A stretch of DNA of 64,000 nt from Halorubrum sp. DM2 (GTDB lineage Archaea > Halobacteriota > Halobacteria > Halobacteriales > Haloferacaceae). The DNA lies in NCBI RefSeq assembly GCF_901686465.1, contig NZ_LR594487.1:3237773-3301772 (forward strand), in the 5' to 3' direction. Below, one piece after another: positions 17,024 to 26,443 of this stretch (its first letter is position 1; every line of letters starts with the position of its first letter). Under the pieces are notes generated by a model. That model had not been told where the DNA came from. It worked only from the letters and a program-made list of their open reading frames with translations, and made no database searches. Made by a program: the position numbers and the translations under genes.

Positions 17024-18430
17024 TCAGAACACGACCTCGAAGCGGGCACCTCCCGTCTCACCGTCGGCGATCCGAACGTCCCAGCCGTGGGCGTTGACGA
17101 TGCGTTCGACGATCGCCAGCCCGAACCCGCTGCCGTCTTTCCGGGTCGTGTGGCCCTTCTCGAAGGTGCGGTCGCGCGCTTCGGGCGGGATCCCGGGACC
17201 GTCGTCTTCGATGTACAGGCCGCTCTCGTCGGGGAACACCCCGGCCGTGATAGTCACGTCGCTGCGGCCGTGTTCGACGGCGTTGCGGACGAGGTTCTCG
17301 AACGCCTCCGTGAGCCGGGCCGGGTCACACGAGAGTTCCACGCTCCCGGTGACCCGGAGCGTCGTCTCCGGCGCGCGGACGTTCTCGAAGCTCCGTGCGA
17401 CGACCCCCTCGAACGGTACCGGACGCCGTTCGCCGACCGTCTTCCCCTCCTTCGCGAGCGTCAGGAGTTCCTCGATGAGCGCGTCCATCCGCTCGATCGC
17501 GTCGAACGCCGTGTCGAGCGGCTCGCTCTCTCCCTCCGCGGCCGCGAGTCGGATGTTCCCGGCCGCGACGTTGATCGGATTCCGCAGGTCGTGAGACACG
17601 GTCGCGGTGAACTCCTCCAGCTGGTCGACCGTCTCGGTCAGCTCCCGCTGGTACAGCTTCCGGTCCGTGATATCGCGCGTCAGCCCGACGAGCGAGGTGA
17701 CCGTGCCGCTCTCGTCGGTGACGGGAGTACACCGCGACTCGACCCAGAGCCGGATCCCGTCGGACTTCGCGACCCTGTACTGAACGACCTGCGGGTCGCC
17801 CGCCGACACAGCTTCCATCGCCTGCCGCACGCGGTCCGCGTCGTCGTCGTGTATCCGTTCGAGAAACGAGGTCGGGTCGTCGCGGAGCTCCGCCACCGGC
17901 TGTCCGAATATCGCCTCGTGGCCGTCGTTGATGAAGCCCAGTTCGTCCCACGTCGGTGAGAACACCCACCAGACTTGGTCCGTCACGGCGGCGATCTCGC
18001 GGAGTCGCCCGTTCCGTCGGTCGACCTCCCGTTTCGTGCGATGGTGTTCGACGTAGGTGATGATCTTCCGCGCCAGCAGCGGCGCTTGGTTCTCGATGGC
18101 CTCCTGAATGATGTAGTCGGTGACGCCGGCCTCGATGCTCTCGCTCGCGACCGCCTCGTCTCCGGTCCTCGTGAAGAGGATGAACGGGAGGTCAGGGCGG
18201 TCCTCGCGGACCCGTTTCAGGAAGTCTAACCCCGTCTCCCCCGGCATGTGATGATCACAGAGTACGCAGTCGATCGCTCCGTTCGCCAACCGCCGGGAAC
18301 CGCTCGCGGCCGAGTCCGCCGTGCTGACGCGGATACGGTCGCTCTCGTCGCGCAGCTGCGTGGCGACCAGCTCGCGGAGCTGGTCTTCGTCGTTGACGTA
18401 GAGGACCTCGACGCGCGATTCGCTCTCCAT
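17024..18430 (-). CDS. Hybrid response regulator - PAS - histidine kinase
   Basis: A 468-residue cytoplasmic signalling protein with three domains. A receiver domain (about 1-120) carries the phospho-acceptor Asp in CDHHMPG. A PAS domain follows (about 145-265). The kinase has the H-box VSHDLRNPIN, N-box NLVRNAVEHG, G1 DDGPGI and G2 GSGFGLAI. The receiver's usual conserved lysine after the fifth strand seems replaced: the region reads TDYIIQEAIEN where a Lys is normally found. No membrane helix is present. It is a typical haloarchaeal multi-domain kinase without a cognate output regulator next to it. Confidence 0.9.
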   Translation of the reverse strand: MESESRVEVLYVNDEDQLRELVATQLRDESDRIRVSTADSAASGSRRLANGAIDCVLCDHHMPGETGLDFLKRVREDRPDLPFILFTRTGDEAVASESIEAGVTDYIIQEAIENQAPLLARKIITYVEHHRTKREVDRRNGRLREIAAVTDQVWWVFSPTWDELGFINDGHEAIFGQPVAELRDDPTSFLERIHDDDADRVRQAMEAVSAGDPQVVQYRVAKSDGIRLWVESRCTPVTDESGTVTSLVGLTRDITDRKLYQRELTETVDQLEEFTATVSHDLRNPINVAAGNIRLAAAEGESEPLDTAFDAIERMDALIEELLTLAKEGKTVGERRPVPFEGVVARSFENVRAPETTLRVTGSVELSCDPARLTEAFENLVRNAVEHGRSDVTITAGVFPDESGLYIEDDGPGIPPEARDRTFEKGHTTRKDGSGFGLAIVERIVNAHGWDVRIADGETGGARFEVVF

Positions 18431-18534
18431 GAGGTCACGGGCGCTCTCGCGTCGGAAAGAGATTCGTTCCCGAAAATCACCGGTGATAGCGGGCGCTCGC
18501 GCCGTCTCGCCGGACCGTCGGCATTCGGGTGCCG

Positions 18535-19677
18535 TCAGTCCCGCCCCTCGACGAACGCCACGATGCGGTCGGTCGCCTCCTTCAGCTCGCGCATCGAGGT
18601 CGCGTACGACACGCGGAGGTGGCCCGATCCGCCCTCACCGAAGACGGAGCCGGGGACGACCGCGACGCCCTGCGCCTCCAGTAGCTCCTCGGCGAACGCC
18701 TCGTCGTCGCCGCCGCAGTCGGGGAACGCGTAGAACGCGCCGCCCGGCTCGAACGTGTCGAGCCCCATCTCGTTGAACCGCGAGACGACCAGCCGCCGGC
18801 GGCGGTCGTACTCGTCGACCATCTCCGCCACCTCGTCGTCGCACCGGTCGAGCGCTTCGATCGCGGCGTACTGCGGCGTCGTCGGTGCCGACAGCATCGT
18901 GTACTGGTGGATCCGGTTCATCGCGTCGATGGCCTCGGCGGGCCCCAAGGCGTACCCCAGCCGCAGCCCCGTCATCGCGTACGCCTTCGAGAAGCCGTTG
19001 ACGACGACCGTGCGCTCGCGCATCCCCGGCTGAGTGGCGATCGAGGCGTGGTCGCCGCCGTAGGTGAGCGCGGCGTATATCTCGTCGGCGACCACCCGGA
19101 GGTCGTTGTCGCGGCAGAACGCGGCGACCTCCGCCAGCTGCTCGTCGGTCATCGTCGCGCCCGTGGGATTGTTCGGGTAACAGAGCACGAGGAGATCGGC
19201 CTCGGCCGCGCCCGCCGCTTCGAGCGCCGACCGCGTCAGCGCGAAGTCGTCTTCGGCCCGCGTCGGGACCGTCAGCTGCTCGCCGCCCGCGAGTTCGATC
19301 CCCGGGCCGTACGAGATGTACGTCGGCTCGTGGACCGCGACCGTGTCGCCGGGGTCGACCAAGGCCCGGAAGGCCAGATCGACCGCCTCGCTCGCGCCGG
19401 TCGTGACGAGGATCTCCTCGCCCGGGTCGTACGACTGGTCGTAGCGGCCGTGGTGGTCGGCGATCCGCTCGCGGAGCGCGGCCATCCCGCGGTTCGCGGT
19501 GTAGGAGGTCTTGCCGCGCTCCAGCGAGTCGATCGCGGCCGTGCGGGCGGTCCACGGCGCGGAGAAGTCCGGCTCGCCGACGCCCAAGGAGATCACGTCG
19601 TCGCGCGCCTCCGCGAGTTCGAAGAACTTTCGAATCCCCGACTCCGGGAGGGTGCGCGCGCGGTCGGAGAGCCTCAT
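18535..19677 (-). CDS. PLP-dependent aminotransferase, class I/II
   Basis: A 380-residue fold-type I aminotransferase, probably acting on aspartate, aromatic or branched amino acids. The PLP lysine is in VNGFSKAYAMTGLRLGY. The region also has CYPNNPTGA and VADEIYAAL (cofactor-binding Asn and Asp), and an arginine in LRVSYAT for the substrate carboxylate. The start at 19677 overlaps the Lrp gene stop as ATGA, so the two are translationally coupled. This pairing is a reason to think the regulator controls amino-acid metabolism involving this enzyme. Confidence 0.92.
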   Translation of the reverse strand: MRLSDRARTLPESGIRKFFELAEARDDVISLGVGEPDFSAPWTARTAAIDSLERGKTSYTANRGMAALRERIADHHGRYDQSYDPGEEILVTTGASEAVDLAFRALVDPGDTVAVHEPTYISYGPGIELAGGEQLTVPTRAEDDFALTRSALEAAGAAEADLLVLCYPNNPTGATMTDEQLAEVAAFCRDNDLRVVADEIYAALTYGGDHASIATQPGMRERTVVVNGFSKAYAMTGLRLGYALGPAEAIDAMNRIHQYTMLSAPTTPQYAAIEALDRCDDEVAEMVDEYDRRRRLVVSRFNEMGLDTFEPGGAFYAFPDCGGDDEAFAEELLEAQGVAVVPGSVFGEGGSGHLRVSYATSMRELKEATDRIVAFVEGRD

Positions 19678-20162
19678 GGCGACACGGAGAGGCGGTCGTC
19701 GTCGTCGCCGTCCTCGAACCGGATCCCGCCGTCCTTGTACGTCTCCATGATGTAATGGGTCACCGTCTGGGTGACCGCCGGCATGGGCGCGACCTGCTCG
19801 GAGATGAACTCGGAGACGTCCTGCATGTTCTCGCCGAGCACCTCGACGGCGAAGTCGTAGTCGCCCGAGACGAGGTGTAAGGCGTCGACCGCGGGGAACT
19901 TCGCGATCCGGTCGGCCACCTGCTCGTACCCCGTCTCGCGGTCGAGTTCGACGTTGATCTCGACGACCGCGCGGATCTTTCCCTCGTCGACGCGGTCCCA
20001 GTCGACGACGGCCTGATAGCCGTGGACGACGCCGTCCGTCTCCAGCGACTCGATCGCCGCCTCGACCGCGGCCGCGTCGAGGCCCGTCTGGGCCGCGATG
20101 TCGTCGATGTCCTCGCGGGCGTTCCGCGCCAACACGTCGAGTACCTCGCGCTCGGCGTCCAT
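19674..20162 (-). CDS. Lrp/AsnC family transcriptional regulator
   Basis: A 162-residue Lrp/AsnC protein. An N-terminal winged helix-turn-helix (residues 1-60, EREVLDVLARNAREDIDDIA) is followed by a ligand-binding RAM domain with VSGDYDFAVEVLG. Family length is normal. The stop overlaps the aminotransferase start. A TATA-like run lies about 26 bases upstream, implying a leaderless transcript. The effector is probably an amino acid, as for the family. Confidence 0.93.
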   Translation of the reverse strand: MDAEREVLDVLARNAREDIDDIAAQTGLDAAAVEAAIESLETDGVVHGYQAVVDWDRVDEGKIRAVVEINVELDRETGYEQVADRIAKFPAVDALHLVSGDYDFAVEVLGENMQDVSEFISEQVAPMPAVTQTVTHYIMETYKDGGIRFEDGDDDDRLSVSP

Positions 20163-20183
20163 ACGTCACGATCGCGCGGGGGC

Positions 20184-20193
20184 GGTTTATGCG
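20184..20193 (-). promoter_or_regulatory. TATA box of the Lrp-aminotransferase operon
   Basis: On the minus strand CGCATAAACC lies 22-31 bases upstream of the Lrp ATG at 20162. The spacing fits a leaderless haloarchaeal promoter. Confidence 0.45.
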
Positions 20194-20306
20194 TAGCGAC
20201 GGACGCAACACGGGCGAGCGAGGGCCGCGTCGACGGGGACCGTCTTCGGAACGCGTCTCCTTCCGCCATCCCCACGACTTTCCGCGTGGCGAGTGTTCCG
20301 CCGATC

Positions 20307-21170
20307 ATGGCTTCAGACACCAGCGGCAGGAGCGAGACGTTCGACATCGGCGGCGAGCTGACCGTCGACCGCCTCGGCTTCGGCGCGATGCGGATCACGG
20401 GCGAGGACATCATCGGGACTCCCGGCGACGAGGACGAGGCGAAGGAGGTCCTCCGACGGGCCGTGGACCTCGGCGTCGACTTCGTCGACACCGCCGACTC
20501 CTACGGGCCCGGCGTCTCGGAGCGCCTCATCGGCGAGGCGCTCGGCGACCCCGACGACGCCGTCGTCGCCTCGAAGGCCGGCCTACTCCGCAACCGCGAA
20601 GGCGACTGGCTCCCCCACGGCGACCCGGACTTCCTGAAGAACCAAGTCCTGTGTAGCCTCGATCGGCTCGGAACCGACGAGATCGACCTCTACCAGTACC
20701 ACCGCCCCGATCCGGACACCGACTTCGAGGAGTCGGTCCACGCGTTCGCGGAGATGAAAGACGCCGGCCAGATCGCCCACGTCGGCCTCTCGAACGTCAC
20801 CGTCGAGCAGTTGGAGACCGCGATGGAGATCGTCGACGTCGCCACGGTCCAGAACCGGTACAACGTCGGCCACCGCGACGACGAGGACGTGTTGCGCGCC
20901 TGTGAGGAGAACGACGTGGGGTTCATCCCGTGGGGACCGATGTACGCGGTCGAAGAGGGCGAGTCGGCCGAGACCTTAGCGGAGGTCGCCGCCCGGCGCG
21001 ACGCGACGCCCCAGCAGGTCGCGCTGGCGTGGCTGCTCGACCACTCCGACGTGACGCTGCCGATCCCCGGCACGTCGAGCGTCGACCACCTCGAATCTAA
21101 CGTCGCGGCCGCCGACCTGTCGCTGACCGACGAGGACCGCACCGCGCTGGACGCCGTCGACGCGCAGTAG
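20307..21170 (+). CDS. Aldo/keto reductase
   Basis: A 287-residue aldo/keto reductase, an NADPH-dependent TIM-barrel oxidoreductase. The catalytic tetrad can be traced: Asp and Tyr in DTADSYG, Lys in ASKAGL, His in YQYHRPD. The C-terminal nucleotide-binding part has IPGTSSVDHLESN. The start at 20307 (MASDTSGRSE) gives the normal length; the long open frame upstream overlaps the divergent Lrp gene. The physiological substrate is unknown. Confidence 0.9.
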   Translation: MASDTSGRSETFDIGGELTVDRLGFGAMRITGEDIIGTPGDEDEAKEVLRRAVDLGVDFVDTADSYGPGVSERLIGEALGDPDDAVVASKAGLLRNREGDWLPHGDPDFLKNQVLCSLDRLGTDEIDLYQYHRPDPDTDFEESVHAFAEMKDAGQIAHVGLSNVTVEQLETAMEIVDVATVQNRYNVGHRDDEDVLRACEENDVGFIPWGPMYAVEEGESAETLAEVAARRDATPQQVALAWLLDHSDVTLPIPGTSSVDHLESNVAAADLSLTDEDRTALDAVDAQ

Positions 21171-21198
21171 GCGCTGACGACTCCCCGCTCGGGACCCA

Positions 21199-22014
21199 TC
21201 ACCCGATGGTCTCGACGTCGGCCATCTCTGCGACCTTCAGCGCGGTCGCGACGTTGAACGCAAGTCCGAGCGGCGCGGCGACGAGCGCGGCCGCGACCGC
21301 CCCAGCCGGGCCGGCGTGCGCGAGGAGGCTCACGGGGACCGAACAGACCGCCGTGACGACAGCGATCGCGAGGAAGAACCCCAGTGGCTGGTCGTGCGCG
21401 ACGAGTTCGCGCGCCCGCCGCGCCGCGGACCCGATGTGCCGGTCCTCCAACGCGATGACGTACACCGTGGGGAAAAACAGGTACGAGAGCACGAGCGCCG
21501 CGAGGACCGCGACCACGAACAGCGGCGGAACGGCGAGCAGCGGGAGGAAGACGGCCGCGAACGCGACGATGACGATCGCTTCTAAGAGGACCATCCGGAC
21601 GCCGAACCGGCGGACCGCCGCGACGAAGTCGAACTCGCCGGCGGTGATCCCGTCCGCGATGCTCCCGAAGTACCCCGCGCTCAGCGCGCCCGAGACGACG
21701 ACGTACGCGCCGATCACGGGGACCAGAAGCGGCAGCGGCTCCAAGCCTCCGAACGGGAGCGACACCGTCAGACCGCCCCCGCTCGGAGCGTCGACGAAGC
21801 TCCAGAGGTCGTACCGGTAGACGGGAAAGGACGCGCGGAGCGAAAAACCGTTCGTCCGGGTCGTCGCGAGCAGGTCCCGCGTCCGGAACAGCGCCGTCGC
21901 CAGCGGGACGAGCGCCAGCGGGAGCAGCCGCGCGAGGTGAGCGAACGTGCGTTCGACGATCGGTTCAGCCGGATCGGGATCGCGGTCCTGCGGACCGCGG
22001 GAGGGCCGAGCCAT
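21199..22014 (-). CDS. Haloarchaeal multi-pass membrane protein, unknown function
   Basis: A 271-residue protein with about six predicted membrane helices (near residues 30-45, 90-115, 145-165, 165-185, 205-225 and 230-255). A loop reads FPTVYVIALEDRHIGSAARRARELV. This layout, with an amphipathic helix rich in Arg, resembles a family of haloarchaeal membrane proteins that includes the gene at 30.0 kb. No catalytic motif was seen. It converges on the aldo/keto reductase and lies upstream of nothing obviously related. Confidence 0.6.
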   Translation of the reverse strand: MARPSRGPQDRDPDPAEPIVERTFAHLARLLPLALVPLATALFRTRDLLATTRTNGFSLRASFPVYRYDLWSFVDAPSGGGLTVSLPFGGLEPLPLLVPVIGAYVVVSGALSAGYFGSIADGITAGEFDFVAAVRRFGVRMVLLEAIVIVAFAAVFLPLLAVPPLFVVAVLAALVLSYLFFPTVYVIALEDRHIGSAARRARELVAHDQPLGFFLAIAVVTAVCSVPVSLLAHAGPAGAVAAALVAAPLGLAFNVATALKVAEMADVETIG

Positions 22015-22079
22015 GGCGGCGGTTCACGTTCGAGCCTCAAAAACGTCGGTCGACCGCGGCAGTCGTTTACGAACGACCC

Positions 22080-23429
22080 CTACTCGTCGAACGGGTTCGT
22101 CAGCTCGACGGTCTCCTCGCGGTCGGGGCCGACGCCGACGGCGTAGATCGGGGTGTCGATCTCGTCGGCGACGAACTCCAGGTACTCGCGGGCGGCCGCG
22201 GGAAGCGCGTCGTACCCTTCCTCGGCGACCGCGGCCGAGTCGAACTCCTCCCACGTGTCGAGCTCAGCGAACACCGGCTCGCAGCGCTCCCACCGCTCGG
22301 TCGTAGTGGGGACGGTGTCGAGCTCTTCTCCGTCGAGTTCGTACCCCGTACATACCTTCAGCTCGTCGAGTCCGGCGAGCACGTCGACGTGGTTGACCGC
22401 GACGCCCGTGAAACCGGAGACGCGGGCGGCGTGTCGGAGCATTGGGAGGTCGAGCCAGCCGATGCGGCGCGGCCGTCCGGTGACCGTACCGAACTCGCCG
22501 CCCTTCTCGCGGATCTCGTCCGCGAGCGTCTCCTCGTCGGCGTCGCCGTCGAGTTCCGTCGGGAGCGGGCCCTCGCCCACACGGGAGAGGTACGCCTTCA
22601 CGATGCCGACCACCTCGCCGTCGCCCACCGTCGTGACACCGACGCCGGAGCCGACGGCCGCGCCGCCAGCGGTCGGGTTCGAGGAGGTGACGAACGGGTA
22701 GTTCCCGTGATCGACGTCGATGTGGGTCCCCTGTGCGCCCTCGAAGAGGATCTCGTCGCCCGCCTCGCGGCGGCGGTGGAGGTAGTCGGAGCAGTTGACG
22801 GTCATCCCCTCGTCGGCGAGGCGCTCGCCGATGGCGGCGTACGTCTCGTGGAGCGCGTCGACGTCGAAGGCGGCCTCCTGCTTGTCGTCGAGGTCGAGCC
22901 CGTACACGTCCTCGACGAGCGCGCGCTTCTGCGGGACGACGTACTCCAGCTTCTCGCGGAGCACCGCCGGGTCGAGCAGGTCGGCGATCCGGACCCCGCG
23001 CCGGCCGGCCTTGTCCTCGTAGGTCGGACCGATGCCGCGGCCGGTCGTGCCGACCGCGTCGCCGGCGTCGTCGTCCGCCTTGACCTCCTCCTCGATGCCG
23101 TCCAGCACGCGGTGGTACGGCATGATGACGTGCGCGCGACGGGCGACGCGAACGTCCGGGTCGAGTCCCCGCTCGCGCAGGTCGTCGATCTCCGTGAACA
23201 GCGTCTTGGGGTTGACGACGCAGCCGTTTCCGAGAATCCCGACGGTCCCGCGGACCGCGCCGCTCGGAACCAAGGAGAGCTTGTACTCCGCGCCGCCTTC
23301 GACGACGGTGTGGCCGGCGTTGTCGCCGCCCTGATAACGGACTACGACGTCCGCGTCCCCTCCCCATCGGTCGACGAGCGCGCCCTTGCCCTCGTCGCCG
23401 AGCTGGGAGCCGACGATGGTGAGTGTCAT
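22080..23429 (-). CDS. purA: Adenylosuccinate synthetase
   Basis: A 449-residue enzyme that joins IMP and aspartate using GTP, the first committed step to AMP. The N-terminal GSQLGDEGKGALVD is the GTP/IMP loop, followed by RYQGGDNAGHTVV. Further signatures are GTTGRGIGPTYEDKAGR and the C-terminal VTGRPRRIGWLDLP. Start at 23429 (MTLTIVGSQ) is the family-typical opening. It is divergent from a small winged-helix gene across 294 bp. Confidence 0.97.
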   Translation of the reverse strand: MTLTIVGSQLGDEGKGALVDRWGGDADVVVRYQGGDNAGHTVVEGGAEYKLSLVPSGAVRGTVGILGNGCVVNPKTLFTEIDDLRERGLDPDVRVARRAHVIMPYHRVLDGIEEEVKADDDAGDAVGTTGRGIGPTYEDKAGRRGVRIADLLDPAVLREKLEYVVPQKRALVEDVYGLDLDDKQEAAFDVDALHETYAAIGERLADEGMTVNCSDYLHRRREAGDEILFEGAQGTHIDVDHGNYPFVTSSNPTAGGAAVGSGVGVTTVGDGEVVGIVKAYLSRVGEGPLPTELDGDADEETLADEIREKGGEFGTVTGRPRRIGWLDLPMLRHAARVSGFTGVAVNHVDVLAGLDELKVCTGYELDGEELDTVPTTTERWERCEPVFAELDTWEEFDSAAVAEEGYDALPAAAREYLEFVADEIDTPIYAVGVGPDREETVELTNPFDE

Positions 23430-23689
23430 ACGACCTGCCGATTCCCGGCCGGGGGTAAAACCGATTACGGTCTGTGACCGCGAGACCACCACGGACATGG
23501 ATCGTAAAATTGTCACACGGATCCGAATACCCTTGTTCGTGTATTCTCGCGTCTCCGTGCGGCGACCGCTCCCCCGCCCCCGGTCGTCGCGGTCCGGTCC
23601 CCGGCCGCCGTGCCGCGATCGAACACGTTAACTACTATCACGTCAAACCGCCAGATCCGACGACGCGTTCTCCCGTCGCCGACAGCAAC

Positions 23690-23697
23690 TTTTAAAC
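23690..23697 (+). promoter_or_regulatory. TATA box of the winged-helix regulator gene
   Basis: CTTTTAAAC lies about 27-34 bases upstream of the ATG at 23724. This is one of the clearest haloarchaeal TATA boxes in the window and predicts a leaderless or nearly leaderless mRNA. Confidence 0.6.
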
Positions 23698-23723
23698 AGG
23701 GGCATGACGAGTTAACATGTGGC

Positions 23724-24029
23724 ATGATAGATCGACTAGAGAAAGAGGTAGACATGCTGGAACGCCACCTCCAAGTCCTGCGGATGGTCATTGAAAACGA
23801 GCCGATCGGCATCGTCAAGATGTCGAACGAGACGGGCTACCCGCACCACAAGGTCCGGTACTCGCTGCGCGTCCTCGAAGAGGAGAACCTCATCGAGCCG
23901 TCCAGCCAGGGAGCGATCACCACGGAGCGGACGCACGAGTTCGTCGACGAGCTCGACGAGAAGCTCGACGAGACCGTCGAGAAGCTCGGCTCCATGCGGA
24001 TCGACGACGCCGCCGAACTTGAGAACTGA
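23724..24029 (+). CDS. Small winged-helix transcriptional regulator
   Basis: A 101-residue protein. A short coiled N-terminus (MIDRLEKEVDMLERHLQVL) leads into a winged helix-turn-helix (about residues 20-65, GIVKMSNETGYPHHKVRYSL then LEEENLIEPS). An acidic helical tail ends the protein, probably for dimerisation. The start at 23724 is fixed by the strong TATA box just upstream. Conserved small regulators of this kind are found in haloarchaea; the target is unknown, though purA is its divergent neighbour. Confidence 0.75.
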   Translation: MIDRLEKEVDMLERHLQVLRMVIENEPIGIVKMSNETGYPHHKVRYSLRVLEEENLIEPSSQGAITTERTHEFVDELDEKLDETVEKLGSMRIDDAAELEN

Positions 24030-24112
24030 CCGGAATTCCGATTTCCCCCGCCGACGCACGCGTCGCGTTTTCTCTCCGCCCGTAGCCACAGATTCGAGAC
24101 GCCCGGTGACGG

Positions 24113-26362
24113 CTATAGGTCTGGAACCGTCATGTGGAACCCGCCGTCGCGCGCCTCGACGAGACACAGGTGGAACCCCTGCTTGCGCGAGAGCTTCACG
24201 AAGCTCGCCCGTTTCGACCGGCTGAACAGCCCCCCGCCGACCGCGTCGCTCGCGGTCTCTAGGGCTCCCGGCTCGAAGAAGCTCTCCGTCACGGCGAACG
24301 CGCCGGCGAACGTCTCGTTCGACTCCGCGATGTCGCGCCCGTTCCCGACGAGCGACTCCAGCGTCCCCTCGGGCGTCGGGTCCCGGCTGTCGTTCAGGTC
24401 GGCGACGAACAGCGGGTGGCCCATCCGGTCGCGCAACACGAGATCGAAGGTCCGCTGTTCTCTGGTCTCCTCGCCGCCCTCGCGGAGTTCGATCGACACC
24501 GTGCCGCCGATCTCCGCGCGGTCGACCTCGGGGAGCGCGTCGTAGAGGTCGCGAAGCGTCCCCTCGTTGCCGGTCCCGTGGATCTCGAACGGGAGGTCCT
24601 CGACGAGCCAGCGGGTGAACCCGTACTCGATGGTGTCCTCCAAGAACTCCGCGAACGGTCGTCCGTCCACCGCGAGCCCGTCGGTCTCGAAGCTCGTGTG
24701 GTGTTCGACCCGGAGGTTCTCGCGGAGCGTGTCGCGGTCGACGCTCCCGTCGTGGGCGTCGGCCAGCGTCGCGCCCTCCTTCGAGTCGTACCTGATGAAC
24801 AGGTTCGTCCCGTTGCGCGCCTCGTCCGGCGTGAGCGTGCGTTCGGCGTCCGGGAGGCGCTCCTTCGCGTTCGAGAGCTCGCGGCGGAGGCGGTCGCGCT
24901 CATCTCTGAGCTCCTCCGTCTCGGCTTCGAGCCGCTCGACCTCGTCGACGAGTTCGTCTCGCTCGGTCTCGATCTCGTCGCGCTCGGCCGCCAGCCGGTC
25001 GCGTTCCTCGGCCAGCGACTGCCGCTCCGTCTCGGTCCCCTCTAAGGCCGCTTCGAGCTTCCGAACCCGCTCGGGGTCCGCGCCACCCGCCGCGTCGCGG
25101 CCGTCGCGCTTCGAGACCGCGGAGGGCGTCGAGCCCGATTGGGCGGTCGAGCGCGGCGACGGCGATCCGCCCGCGCCGTTCGATCCCGACTCGCTCCGCC
25201 TCGCACGGCCGCGCTCGTCGGAGGATCGAGAGGGCTGCGACGACGCGGCGCGGCGATCGTCTGGCGTCCGAGGCTCGGCACCCGCTTCCGAGGGGTCGAG
25301 CGCGGGGATCGACTTCTGCTCGCGCCACTCCGCCTCCTCCGAGAAGACGTCCTCGGAGTCGGGCGCGTCGCCGGCGGCGGCCCCGTCGGCTTCGGTCGGC
25401 GACGGTCGCCTGCGGTCGGTGTCACCGGGACCGTCCTCGTCCGCGGAATCGGCGGCAGCGTTCGCGATCCGAGGCTCCTCCTGTGTCTGTCCCCCGACAT
25501 CCGCGACGGAGTCCGTCTCGGCGGCGTTCCCCCGCGTCGACGCTGACCCGTCGCCGCGACCGGCGCTCGGTTCGGAGTCCGCCGCGTCGGCGGACGCGCC
25601 GGCGTCATCCTCGGCAGCCGCGCTGGTCGCGTCGTCGACCGCCGGATCGGGGTCGTTCTCGACGTCTTCTGTCCCGCCGACCGCCTCTCCGTCGGCGTCG
25701 CTCTCGGCGTCAGAGTCGACCGAGGCGGTCGGATCGGCCGTCTCGATCGCGTCGCTCCCGTCGGTCGTTTCGGCGGTCTCGTCCGGAGCGGCGGTACCCG
25801 AGTCGTCCGCCGAGCGCTCCGCGCCGTCCGGGAGCGGGCGGACGTCCAAGTCGACCTCGTACACGGTGTAGATGCCGACCTCGTCGGCGGCGAGGTCGAA
25901 CGCCTTCTCGCCGGTCTCCAGCCGCCTCGCGTTGCCGACGTACGCCGCCGCCATCGACTCGCCGCCGGTGTACGCGACGTAGTAGTCGCCCGAGAGGACG
26001 TTCTCCGACAGCTCGATATAGCCGGTGAATCCCCCCTGCGAGAGCTTGCGGTCGGCCTCGGTCAGCGGCGTGTCGTTGGTGTAGTACTTCGCCCGCGGCT
26101 CACCGCCAAGCTCCTGCATCGCGAAGAGCACGGGGAGCGCCTCGTCCGGGGCCCGGTAGACGGTCCCCGAGGCGTCGGCGAAGGCGTCGAGCGTCCCGTC
26201 GACGACGCCGACGACCTTTCCGTCGACGAAGAACAGCCAGCCGGTCCCGTCGGTCGCCGCGCCGGAAAACCCGTCGCTGACGATCCGGCCGAGTCCCGCG
26301 AACCCGTCGGAAAACGACCGGTCGTCCCACTCGCCGATCGCTTCCCGTCGCTGTGCGTCCAT
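24113..26362 (-). CDS. Large haloarchaeal protein with acidic linker and coiled coil, unknown function
   Basis: A 749-residue protein in four parts. The N-terminal domain (1-180) is well ordered (GWLFFVDGKVVGVVDGTLDA, GGFTGYIELSENVLSGDYY). Residues about 180-420 are low-complexity Asp/Glu/Ala/Ser sequence. Residues about 430-500 form a heptad-rich coiled coil of Glu-Arg-Asp-Leu repeats. The C-terminal domain (500-749) includes GTNLFIRYDSKEG and FDLVLRDRMGHPLFVADLND, vaguely reminiscent of nuclease-fold strands but without a motif I can assign. I think this is a conserved haloarchaeal DUF family; cytoplasmic, no signal peptide. Function is not known. Confidence 0.65.
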   Translation of the reverse strand: MDAQRREAIGEWDDRSFSDGFAGLGRIVSDGFSGAATDGTGWLFFVDGKVVGVVDGTLDAFADASGTVYRAPDEALPVLFAMQELGGEPRAKYYTNDTPLTEADRKLSQGGFTGYIELSENVLSGDYYVAYTGGESMAAAYVGNARRLETGEKAFDLAADEVGIYTVYEVDLDVRPLPDGAERSADDSGTAAPDETAETTDGSDAIETADPTASVDSDAESDADGEAVGGTEDVENDPDPAVDDATSAAAEDDAGASADAADSEPSAGRGDGSASTRGNAAETDSVADVGGQTQEEPRIANAAADSADEDGPGDTDRRRPSPTEADGAAAGDAPDSEDVFSEEAEWREQKSIPALDPSEAGAEPRTPDDRRAASSQPSRSSDERGRARRSESGSNGAGGSPSPRSTAQSGSTPSAVSKRDGRDAAGGADPERVRKLEAALEGTETERQSLAEERDRLAAERDEIETERDELVDEVERLEAETEELRDERDRLRRELSNAKERLPDAERTLTPDEARNGTNLFIRYDSKEGATLADAHDGSVDRDTLRENLRVEHHTSFETDGLAVDGRPFAEFLEDTIEYGFTRWLVEDLPFEIHGTGNEGTLRDLYDALPEVDRAEIGGTVSIELREGGEETREQRTFDLVLRDRMGHPLFVADLNDSRDPTPEGTLESLVGNGRDIAESNETFAGAFAVTESFFEPGALETASDAVGGGLFSRSKRASFVKLSRKQGFHLCLVEARDGGFHMTVPDL

Positions 26363-26443
26363 CCTTGCGTCTACGTCGCCAGCACCGACCCAAATACCTT
26401 CCGGAGCGTGAGACGACCGTCTGACGCCGGGATTCCGGGTCGC

